Shown piece by piece: positions 56,516 through 62,775 of a stretch of DNA of 62,775 bases. Within the stretch, counting starts at the first letter, position 1. The number at the start of each line of letters is the position of its first letter. A program made the translations under genes and the position numbers. The DNA is from Desulfuromonas sp. (lineage in GTDB: Bacteria; Desulfobacterota; Desulfuromonadia; Desulfuromonadales; BM501), in the NCBI RefSeq assembly GCF_002868845.1, contig NZ_PKUB01000039.1:1-62775 (forward strand). The letters are read 5' to 3'. The notes under the pieces are model-generated. The model was not told where the DNA came from, ran no database searches, and worked only from the letters and a program-made list of their open reading frames with translations.

Positions 56516-57517
56516 TTGCCCTTCACCCGCCCCCTGCTCATCCTTCTCCTGCTGTCCCTGGTGGCCTTCTTCGCCCTCCAGCGGACCCCGAAGACCATTT
56601 CCGAAACGGTCAGCCGCAGCCGCATTCTCATGGGGACTGTGGTGGAGATCACCGCCCTCGGCGCCGATCCGGGAGGTCTCGACGAGGCGGTGGAGGCCGC
56701 CTTCGAAGAGATGGCCCGCATCGAGCGGCTTATGTCCTCCCACTTGTCCGGCAGCGAGGTCGCCCGGCTCTCGGCGGCCCCCGAGGGTCTCGAGGTTTCG
56801 GCGGAGACCTCCGAGGTCCTGGAACTGGCCCTGACGGTGTTCGAGGAGAGCGGGGGGGCCTTCGACCCGGCCCTCGGCCGTCTCAAGGCCCTGTGGAGCA
56901 TCGAGTCGGACCACCCCCGGGTTCCGAGCAGGGAACAGGTTCGAACGGCCCTGGCTACCGCCGGGCCTGGAGCGCTGCAGATGGAGGGGCGCCGGGTAGA
57001 CAAGAAAAGTTCAGAGACCAGCGTCGACCTGGGGGGGGTCGCCAAGGGATACGCCATCGACCGGGCCGTGGACGTCCTGCGCCGGGCGGGGATCTCCAGC
57101 GCATCGGTGAACGCCGGCGGCGACCTGCGCCTGCTGGGGGACAAGGGCGGCAGACCCTGGAAGATCGGCCTTCAGCATCCCCGGCGCCAGGGGGAACTGC
57201 TCGCCACCCTCGACCTGGAGGGGGTTGCCGTGGTCACCTCGGGGGACTACGAGCGGTATTTCGAGCGGGACGGAATCCGCTACCACCATCTGTTCGATCC
57301 GCACAGCGGCTACCCGGCCTCTCTCTGCCGGAGCGTGACCGTGGTCGCTCCGCGCGCGGACCTGGCCGACGCCCTGGCCACGGCCGCCTTCGTGCTCGGC
57401 CCCGAACGGGGGCTGAGTCTCCTGGAGGGGCGGCCGGGGGTCGAAGGGCTGGTCGTGGCCGCAGACGGCAGCCGCTCGGCGACCTCTGGGCTGGAGGGGA
57501 GGCTCTCGTGGCGGTGA
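56516..57517 (+). CDS. apbE: FAD:protein FMN transferase (ApbE)
   Basis: Protein of 333 residues with an N-terminal membrane or signal segment (PLLILLLLSLVAFFAL). It attaches FMN to Thr/Ser of flavoproteins such as Rnf/Nqr subunits in the periplasm. Family motifs are RILMGTVVEITALG, GAFDPALGRL, the segment with VDLGGVAKGYAID, and HHLFDPHSGYPAS. The TTG start has GAGGAG upstream. NusG_II and Gx genes follow with overlaps. Confidence 0.92.
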   Translation: MPFTRPLLILLLLSLVAFFALQRTPKTISETVSRSRILMGTVVEITALGADPGGLDEAVEAAFEEMARIERLMSSHLSGSEVARLSAAPEGLEVSAETSEVLELALTVFEESGGAFDPALGRLKALWSIESDHPRVPSREQVRTALATAGPGALQMEGRRVDKKSSETSVDLGGVAKGYAIDRAVDVLRRAGISSASVNAGGDLRLLGDKGGRPWKIGLQHPRRQGELLATLDLEGVAVVTSGDYERYFERDGIRYHHLFDPHSGYPASLCRSVTVVAPRADLADALATAAFVLGPERGLSLLEGRPGVEGLVVAADGSRSATSGLEGRLSWR

Positions 57518-57903
57518 AGGCCGTGCTGAAGCGGACCACGCTCCTTGACCGGGCCATCGTCCTTCTTCTGCTGGCGGCGGCGGTCGCCTCTCTGTGGCTG
57601 GTGGGGCGGGGCCCGCAGGGGGGGCGGGTGGTGGTGGAGCAGGGCGGGAAGGTGGTTTACACCGCCCCCCTGGACGAAGACCGGACCGTTTCGTTGCCCG
57701 GCCCCCTGGGGAAGACGGTGCTGGCGATCCGCGGCGGCGCGGTCTGCGTGGCCGAATCCCCATGTCCCCTCAAGGTCTGCATGGGGATGGGGGAGGTGGC
57801 CCGGGCGGGGGAGCTTCTGGCCTGCGTGCCGAACGAATTCCTGATCCGCATCGAGGGCCAAATGTCCCTGGAGCGGGGCGACTATGACCTCCTCAGCCGC
57901 TGA
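57508..57903 (+). CDS. NusG domain II-containing protein
   Basis: Protein of 131 residues. One N-terminal membrane helix (DRAIVLLLLAAAVASLWLV) precedes a NusG_II beta domain with conserved Cys residues (GGAVCVAESPCPLKVCMGMGE). Such genes accompany apbE and Gx genes near Rnf-type complexes. The GTG at 57508 follows GGAGGGGAGG; it overlaps apbE by 10 bases. Confidence 0.85.
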   Translation: MAVKAVLKRTTLLDRAIVLLLLAAAVASLWLVGRGPQGGRVVVEQGGKVVYTAPLDEDRTVSLPGPLGKTVLAIRGGAVCVAESPCPLKVCMGMGEVARAGELLACVPNEFLIRIEGQMSLERGDYDLLSR

Positions 57904-58486
57904 TCCGCAGGCCCTTGAGGCCTCCCGCCGGCGCATCTTCCTGGCCCTCTTCGCCGCCCTGGCGGTGGCCCTGCACACGGTGGAGGCGCTCCTTCCTTCG
58001 CCGGCGCCCTGGTTCCGCCTCGGTTTCGCCAACATCCTGGCCCTGGCGGCGCTCTTTCTGTACGGCGGCCGGGCCGCCTGGACGGTCAACCTGACCCGGA
58101 TCGGGGTCGGCTCCCTGGTCCTGGGCAACCTCTTCTCCCCCGGCTTTTTCCTCTCCCTTTCGGGCGGGGTGGCAGCGACCGCCCTGATGACCGGAGCGCG
58201 GGGAGTGTTCGGCCGCCGCATCGGGCCGGTCGGGGTGTCGGCCCTCGGGGCCGCCGGTCACGCGGCGGGGCAGATGCTCGTTGCATGGCTGCTCATCGTG
58301 CGCCACGACGGCCTCTGGCAGCTGCTCCCCTTTTTCCTGCTGTTCGCCCTCGGCACCGGGGTGGCCAACGGAATTGCCGCCGACCTGCTGCTCGGCCTGC
58401 TGCTGCGGCATCCGGCCCTGGCGAAGGCGGGGCGGGAGGGCGAAGGGATCAGTCGACCGCCAGGGCCTCCAGCTCTTCGGCGGTGA
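57884..58486 (+). CDS. Gx transporter family membrane protein
   Basis: Protein of 200 residues, about five hydrophobic helices, of the family also called heptaprenyl diphosphate synthase component I (FLALFAALAVALHTVEALLP, FRLGFANILALAALFLYGG). It belongs to the apbE-NusG_II-Gx set found with electron-transport complexes. Its start overlaps NusG_II by 20 bases, and its tail overlaps the convergent hslO gene by 38 bases. Confidence 0.85.
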   Translation: MTSSAADPQALEASRRRIFLALFAALAVALHTVEALLPSPAPWFRLGFANILALAALFLYGGRAAWTVNLTRIGVGSLVLGNLFSPGFFLSLSGGVAATALMTGARGVFGRRIGPVGVSALGAAGHAAGQMLVAWLLIVRHDGLWQLLPFFLLFALGTGVANGIAADLLLGLLLRHPALAKAGREGEGISRPPGPPALRR

Positions 58487-59318
58487 AGGCGTAGCGCTCC
58501 TTGCAGTATTCGCAGGTGACGCTGGCCGGTTCCGCCTGCCGGGCGAGCTGGAGGAGTTCCTCCTTGCCCAGGGCCAGCAGCAGGTTCAGCACCTGGCGGC
58601 GGTTGCAGCTGCAGCGAAAGGCCAGGTCGGTTCTTGTCTTGACAGCGAAGGGGATGCCGGCGAAAATTTGTTCCAGGATCTGCTCCGGCCCGAAGCCCTC
58701 GCGGAGCAGGGCGGTGATGGGCGGCAGGGCCTTGAGGCGTTCCTCCAGCAGGGGCAGGCGGGATTCGTCGCCCCCCGGCATGGCCTGGACCAGGAAGCCC
58801 CCGGCGGCGGCGACTTTTCCTTCGGTCTCCAGGTAGACCCCCAGGGCCACCGTGGAGGGGGTCTGCTCCGAGGTGGTCAGGTAGTAGGCGAGGTCCTCGG
58901 CGATGGTGCTGCGGTAGAGCTGCACCATGCCCCGGTAGGGCTCCTTGAGGCCGAGGTCCTTGACCACGTGAAGGAAGCCCGCCTTGCCGATCGCGCCGGC
59001 CACGTCGAAGGTCCCGTCCCGGGGGGGGAGGTTGGGGCAGGGGACCTTGACCGTGGCGCGCAGGTGGCCGTCGGCGTCGGTTTCCGCCTGGAGTTTCTGC
59101 AGGGGGCCGTTGCCCTCGATGGAGAGGCCCAGGCGCTGGCGCCCCTTGAGCAGGCCTCCGAACAGGGCCGCCCCGGTGACGAGGCGTCCCAGCGCCACCG
59201 TGGCGGTGGGGTCGGTGCCCTGGCGGCGGCGGGTCTCCTCCACCAGGGCGGTGGTGACCGCCGCACTCGCCCGCAGGGCGCCGTCCTCGGTGAGAATCCG
59301 AACCATGTGGTCTCGCAT
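58449..59318 (-). CDS. hslO: Hsp33 redox-regulated chaperone
   Basis: Protein of 289 residues. Under oxidative stress it becomes an active holdase when its zinc-binding Cys residues form disulfides. The C-terminal zinc site is visible (RCSCN and CEYC, about residues 236 and 269). The N-terminal domain has GRLVTGAALFGGLLKG and the core CPNLPPRDGTFDV. It starts with MRDHMVRIL; an ATG four codons later is an alternative. Confidence 0.94.
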   Translation of the reverse strand: MRDHMVRILTEDGALRASAAVTTALVEETRRRQGTDPTATVALGRLVTGAALFGGLLKGRQRLGLSIEGNGPLQKLQAETDADGHLRATVKVPCPNLPPRDGTFDVAGAIGKAGFLHVVKDLGLKEPYRGMVQLYRSTIAEDLAYYLTTSEQTPSTVALGVYLETEGKVAAAGGFLVQAMPGGDESRLPLLEERLKALPPITALLREGFGPEQILEQIFAGIPFAVKTRTDLAFRCSCNRRQVLNLLLALGKEELLQLARQAEPASVTCEYCKERYAFTAEELEALAVD

Positions 59319-59373
59319 GCCGACTCCCCGGACAGGCCGGGCCTGTCCTTTGCTGATGATCAGAAGAAAATCC

Positions 59374-59392
59374 GCCCCTTCGCAAAAGGGGC
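59374..59392. other. Hairpin in the divergent hslO / nucleotidyltransferase upstream region
   Basis: GCCCCTT (59374-59380) pairs perfectly with AAGGGGC (59386-59392) around CGCAA. There is no T-run on either strand at the end of the stem, so it is not a standard terminator. It sits between two divergent genes, within their 139-base promoter region. Role unknown. Confidence 0.4.
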
Positions 59393-59457
59393 CCGTCGCT
59401 GCAGCATGCTAGCGGAATCCATATCGGTCTGACAAGGCCTTTGACAAGGAGGATGTC

Positions 59458-60450
59458 ATGAAAATCGTTCTTCCCGTGGCGGGCAAGGGAACCCGCCTGC
59501 GTCCCCACACCCATACCAAGGCCAAGTCCCTCGTCCAAGTGGCGGGCAAGACGGTCCTGGAGCACATCATCAGCCGCCTCGAGCCCCTCCAGGCCGCCGA
59601 GTACATCTTCATCACCGACGAGAACGGCAGCCAGATCGAGGACTTCATGGCCGAGAAGTTCCCTGGCCTGAACTGCACCTACACGGTGCAGAAGGAGCGC
59701 CTCGGACCGGCCCACGCCGTCGCCCTGGCGGCGCCGCGGGTTGGGGAGGGGGACGACGTGCTGGTGGTCTTCAACGACACCATCTTCGTCACCGACCTGA
59801 CCCGCATCCCCGATCTCTGCGCCGACTGCGACGGCCTCATCTACTCCAAGGAGGTGGAGGACTACCAGCGCTTCGGCGTCAACGTCCTGGTGGAGGACTA
59901 CATCGCCGACATGGTGGAGAAGCCCGACACTCCCGTGTCGCGCCTGGCCCAGGTCGGTCTCTACTACCTCAAGGACGGGGCCGGCTTCATGCGCTTCATC
60001 GAGGAGACGATCGCCGCGGGCGAAACGGTCAAGGGGGAGTACTACCTGCCGTCGGTCTTCATGCGCATGATCGGCGAGGGGCTTAAGTTCCGGGCTCCGG
60101 AGATCGACGCCTGGCTCGACTGCGGCAAGCCAGAGACCCTCCTCGAGACCAACCGCTTCCTGCTCGACGGCAGGCACCACAGCCACGGCCAGGTGGAGAA
60201 CTCGGTGCTCATCGCCCCGGTGCACATCGACTACGGAGCGACGGTGCGCAACTGCATCATCGGCCCCAACGTCTCGGTGGCCGCCGGCAGCGTCATCGAG
60301 GAGAGCATCATCAGGGACTCCATCATCAACGCCGACAGCGAGGTGCGCGACATGATCCTCGAAAAGGCCCTGCTCGGCGACTCGGTACGCCTGGTCGGCT
60401 CGCCGCGCCGGATGAACATCGGCGATCACTCCCTGATCGAGATGGAATGA
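59458..60450 (+). CDS. Sugar-phosphate nucleotidyltransferase with left-handed beta-helix tail
   Basis: Protein of 330 residues. The N-terminal nucleotidyl transferase domain has LPVAGKGTRLRPHTHTKAKSLVQVAGK, the metal Asp in VVFNDTIF and VEKPDTPVSRLAQVGLYYL; a LbH hexapeptide-repeat part follows (VRNCIIGPNVSVAAGSVIEESII). It resembles glucose-1-phosphate thymidylyl/uridylyl transferases and so makes an NDP-sugar, but the sugar and base cannot be read. AAGGAGGATGTC precedes the ATG. Confidence 0.85.
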   Translation: MKIVLPVAGKGTRLRPHTHTKAKSLVQVAGKTVLEHIISRLEPLQAAEYIFITDENGSQIEDFMAEKFPGLNCTYTVQKERLGPAHAVALAAPRVGEGDDVLVVFNDTIFVTDLTRIPDLCADCDGLIYSKEVEDYQRFGVNVLVEDYIADMVEKPDTPVSRLAQVGLYYLKDGAGFMRFIEETIAAGETVKGEYYLPSVFMRMIGEGLKFRAPEIDAWLDCGKPETLLETNRFLLDGRHHSHGQVENSVLIAPVHIDYGATVRNCIIGPNVSVAAGSVIEESIIRDSIINADSEVRDMILEKALLGDSVRLVGSPRRMNIGDHSLIEME

Positions 60451-60464
60451 TAAATCCGGCATAA

Positions 60465-60487
60465 CCTGTAAGCTGTAAGCTGAAGGT
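60465..60487. repeat. Short tandem repeat CTGTAAG
   Basis: CTGTAAG CTGTAAG CTGAAGG gives two perfect copies and one imperfect copy in the 62-base gap before the DUF445 gene. Short arrays of GTAAGCT are known between genes in several bacteria (from memory). A role is not evident. Confidence 0.55.
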
Positions 60488-60512
60488 TGAAATCCCCTTT
60501 GAAAGCAACGCA

Positions 60513-62117
60513 ATGGCTGCAATCGAAATCTACCTTCCCTATCTGATCCCGCCGGTCCTCGGCGCCCTTATCGGTTATGTGACCAACTACATCGCCATTC
60601 GCATGCTGTTTCGGCCGCTGCGGGCCTGGCGGCTTCTCGGGGTGCGCGTTCCCCTGACGCCGGGGATCATTCCCTCCAAGCGGGGGGAGCTCGCCCGAAG
60701 GATGGGGGAGATGGTCGGAAGCCACTTGTTCACCTCCGAGGATGTTGGCCAGGCACTGGCCAGGGAGGGCTTTCGCCGCGAACTCAAGGGGGCGGTGAGC
60801 GAGAAACTGGGTCAGTTCGTCGATCGCGATCTCGGCCCTCTCGAATCCCTGGTGCCGGCCGAGTTCCGGAATCGTTTCCGAGACCTGGTCGATTACCTGC
60901 GCTGGCGGGCGGTGAAGGTCGTTTTCGACTACCTGGAGAGCGAGGAGTTCGAGACCCGTTTCCGCGACTACCTGCGGCAGTGGGGCGACGAGCTGCTGAG
61001 CCGGGACCTGCAGAGCTTTCTCGACCCCCAGCGCTACGACCGGCTGCGGGGGCACATGGACGAGAAGATCTCTTCTTTTCTCGGTTCCGAGGGGGTCGGC
61101 CGGGCCGTCGGCCGGTTCGTCGACGGCAAGACCGAGGCCTGGGTCAGTTCGCGGCGCACTCTGCGGGAACTGCTCCCCGCAGACCTGGTCGAGGTGATTC
61201 TCGCCCAGCTGGAGAAGGAAATACCGCCCCTGCTCGAGAAACTGGGGGGGATGCTCTACGACCCCGATTTCCGGACACGCCTGGTCAAGAAGGGCAAGGA
61301 GGGGATCGAGGGCTTCCTCGACTCCCTCGGCGGTCTCTCCGGCCTGCTCGCCGGCTTCATCAACATGGACAAGGTCTACGAGCGCATTCCCGAGTTCCTG
61401 GACAAGGCCGGCGACGAGATCGCCCGCTGGCTGCGCGAGGAAAAGACTCAGGAACAGGTGGCGGCCCTGCTGCGGGAGCGCATCGACGGTCTGCTCGACC
61501 GCTCCCTGGGCGACTACCTGGAGAAGGTGCCCTACGAAAAGGTGGCGGGGGTTCGGCGTTTCGTCCGCAGGCGGGCGGTGGAGACGGTTCAGAGCCGGCG
61601 CGCAGCCGAATCGGTCCTGGCCCTGGCCGAGGGAGGGATGGACCGACTCAAGGACCGCCCTTTCGCATCGCTGCTCGAAAGGGCCCTTCCCGAGGGGGGG
61701 CTGGAGCGGAGTCGCCAGGCTCTGGTCGACCGGCTTCTGGGTGTGCTGCGCTCTCCCGGGGCGCGGCGGGCCCTCGAGGCGGTGCTGGCCGAAAAGCTGG
61801 AGCAGTGGCTTTTCCGTCAATCCCTCGGCAAGCTCTCGGCCCGGGTCCCCGGAGATCTGCGGGAGGAACTGGAGGAGGGCCTCTACCGGCAGCTGGCCGA
61901 ACTGCTGAAGAAAGAGGTTCCCCCCTTGGTGGAAACCCTCAACGTGCGGCGCATGGTCGAGGAGAAGGTCAATTCCCTCGATCTGCTTCAGGTCGAGGGA
62001 CTGCTCATGGGGGTGATGAAGGAGCAGTTCAAGTACATCAACCTGTTCGGCGGCCTGCTCGGCTTTCTCATCGGCCTGCTCAACGTGGGGGCCCTCGTCT
62101 TGCTGGCGGGGGGCTGA
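60513..62117 (+). CDS. DUF445 membrane protein
   Basis: Protein of 534 residues. An N-terminal hydrophobic segment (YLIPPVLGALIGYVTNYIAI with the conserved RMLFRPLRAW and PLTPGIIPSKRGELARRMGEM) and a C-terminal helix (FGGLLGFLIGLLNVGALVLL) flank a long amphipathic/coiled-coil middle. This is the DUF445 family pattern; the function is unknown. Confidence 0.88.
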   Translation: MAAIEIYLPYLIPPVLGALIGYVTNYIAIRMLFRPLRAWRLLGVRVPLTPGIIPSKRGELARRMGEMVGSHLFTSEDVGQALAREGFRRELKGAVSEKLGQFVDRDLGPLESLVPAEFRNRFRDLVDYLRWRAVKVVFDYLESEEFETRFRDYLRQWGDELLSRDLQSFLDPQRYDRLRGHMDEKISSFLGSEGVGRAVGRFVDGKTEAWVSSRRTLRELLPADLVEVILAQLEKEIPPLLEKLGGMLYDPDFRTRLVKKGKEGIEGFLDSLGGLSGLLAGFINMDKVYERIPEFLDKAGDEIARWLREEKTQEQVAALLRERIDGLLDRSLGDYLEKVPYEKVAGVRRFVRRRAVETVQSRRAAESVLALAEGGMDRLKDRPFASLLERALPEGGLERSRQALVDRLLGVLRSPGARRALEAVLAEKLEQWLFRQSLGKLSARVPGDLREELEEGLYRQLAELLKKEVPPLVETLNVRRMVEEKVNSLDLLQVEGLLMGVMKEQFKYINLFGGLLGFLIGLLNVGALVLLAGG

Positions 62118-62278
62118 TCCCGGGAATTAATCCCTTGCTCCGGGGCGGGGCGTTCCTGTATCGTAGAGCTTATAGATCAGACTCGGGGAAAACTTTTGTT
62201 GCCCCATCGCCCTGAGACCTTCCCATCCGTCTGTTCCCTTGGCGGGACATAGGATCTTCAACTTTCGGGAGAATATTA

Positions 62279-62775
62279 ATGCGACGTATTTTGATCGGCC
62301 TGATCCTTTGCTCTTTTTTTGCCGCCGGCACGGCCTTCGGCTTCACCGGTACGAGTTTCTCTGAATTGAAAGAATTGGCTGTGAAAGGGGATGCCTCTGC
62401 CATGGCGAAATTGGGAGTCATGCATTCCACCGGCGTGGGGGCGGAAAAAAACAAGGAAGAGGCATTCAACTGGTACAAGAAGTCGGCCGAAGCGGGCTAT
62501 CCCAACGGCCAGTGGAACCTGGCCTTCATGTACGCCCGGGGCGAGGGGGTGGAGAAAAATCTCATCCTGGCCCGGATGTGGTTCCGCAAGGCGGCGGAGC
62601 AGGGGTTTCCCAACGCTCAGTACGACCTGGGGATGATGTACCTCGAGGGGGTGGGGATGGAGAAAAGTCCCGCCATGGGCGGCAAGTGGATCGGCAAGGC
62701 CGCCGAGCAGGGCTACCGCGAGGCCCAGTACGCTCTCGGCATGATGTATCTCAACGGCTTCGGCAAGGAGAAGGA
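62279..62775 (+). CDS. Exported Sel1-repeat protein (incomplete at the window end)
   Basis: At least 165 residues. A signal peptide (MRRILIGLILCSFFAAGTAFG) is followed by Sel1/TPR-like repeats: DASAMAKLGVMHSTGVG, YPNGQWNLAFMYARGEGV, FPNAQYDLGMMYLEGVG, YREAQYALGMMYLNGFG. Such solenoids mediate protein-protein contacts in the periplasm. The gene runs off the window end. GGGAGA lies 7-12 bases before the ATG. Confidence 0.88.
   Translation, partial: MRRILIGLILCSFFAAGTAFGFTGTSFSELKELAVKGDASAMAKLGVMHSTGVGAEKNKEEAFNWYKKSAEAGYPNGQWNLAFMYARGEGVEKNLILARMWFRKAAEQGFPNAQYDLGMMYLEGVGMEKSPAMGGKWIGKAAEQGYREAQYALGMMYLNGFGKEK

Overview
The window is GC-rich, densely packed bacterial chromosome. Gene content points to a member of the Desulfuromonadales (Geobacter/Desulfuromonas/Geoalkalibacter group). 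The supporting features are a Geobacter-type uptake [NiFe]-hydrogenase operon (small, large, cytochrome b, protease), a c7-type multiheme cytochrome lipoprotein, a GSU3473-like small protein, a PilT paralogue, ATP-type PEP carboxykinase, a cheC/cheD chemotaxis cluster, and a NusG_II/Gx/ApbE set of the type linked to Rnf complexes. This assignment rests on recognised protein families; no rRNA or tRNA is present to confirm it.

Layout. 0.2-5 kb: three secreted or lipid-anchored proteins on the + strand (thrombospondin-type-3 calcium-repeat protein, VWA lipoprotein, PPC-repeat lipoprotein); the third is cut by an in-frame TAG. 5-6.5 kb: an AT-rich island with one orphan methyltransferase and the remnant of a REP-associated (Y1/RAYT) transposase. 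6.5-9.7 kb: eIF2B-like protein plus Nudix hydrolase, a SpoU/TrmH RNA methyltransferase, a small GSU3473-like protein and a cytochrome c lipoprotein with one damaged heme motif. 10-16 kb: glutamate synthase gltB-gltD. 15.9-23.3 kb, minus strand: PflX-like radical SAM enzyme, DUF1232 and THUMP proteins, a methyltransferase, two unknown proteins next to a PilT ATPase, and a JAMM(RadC-like)-DinG helicase fusion.

23.5-31.4 kb: a complete V/A-type ATPase operon in canonical order (H/G-I-K-E-C-F-A-B-D), with the C subunit gene interrupted by an in-frame TAG. 31.4-36.3 kb, minus strand: NDUFA9-like reductase, RtcB RNA ligase with its partner archease, a BCAM0308-like CXXC protein, a TVP38 membrane protein and a cyclase-family hydrolase. 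36.6-41.1 kb: hydrogenase operon ending in a maturation protease gene broken by an in-frame TAA, then a c-type cytochrome lipoprotein. 41.4-47.3 kb: pckA, a TANGO2-like gene, lon and thiL. 47.4-53.5 kb: cheR-mcp-cheW-cheY-cheA-cheC-cheD (no cheB). 53.5-62.8 kb: LolA-like protein, YajQ, RimO, ApbE-NusG_II-Gx, Hsp33, a sugar-nucleotidyltransferase, a DUF445 protein and a Sel1-repeat protein cut by the window end.

The most notable anomaly is that three otherwise well-preserved genes (PPC lipoprotein, V-ATPase C, hydrogenase protease) each carry one in-frame stop while the reading frame continues undisturbed. Because TAG is also an ordinary terminator for several neighbouring genes, recoding is unlikely; point mutations or sequence errors are more probable. 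The most interesting architectures are the JAMM-DinG fusion, the TSP3/VWA/PPC surface cluster, the PilT-linked pair of unknown proteins, and the Nudix/eIF2B-like pair.
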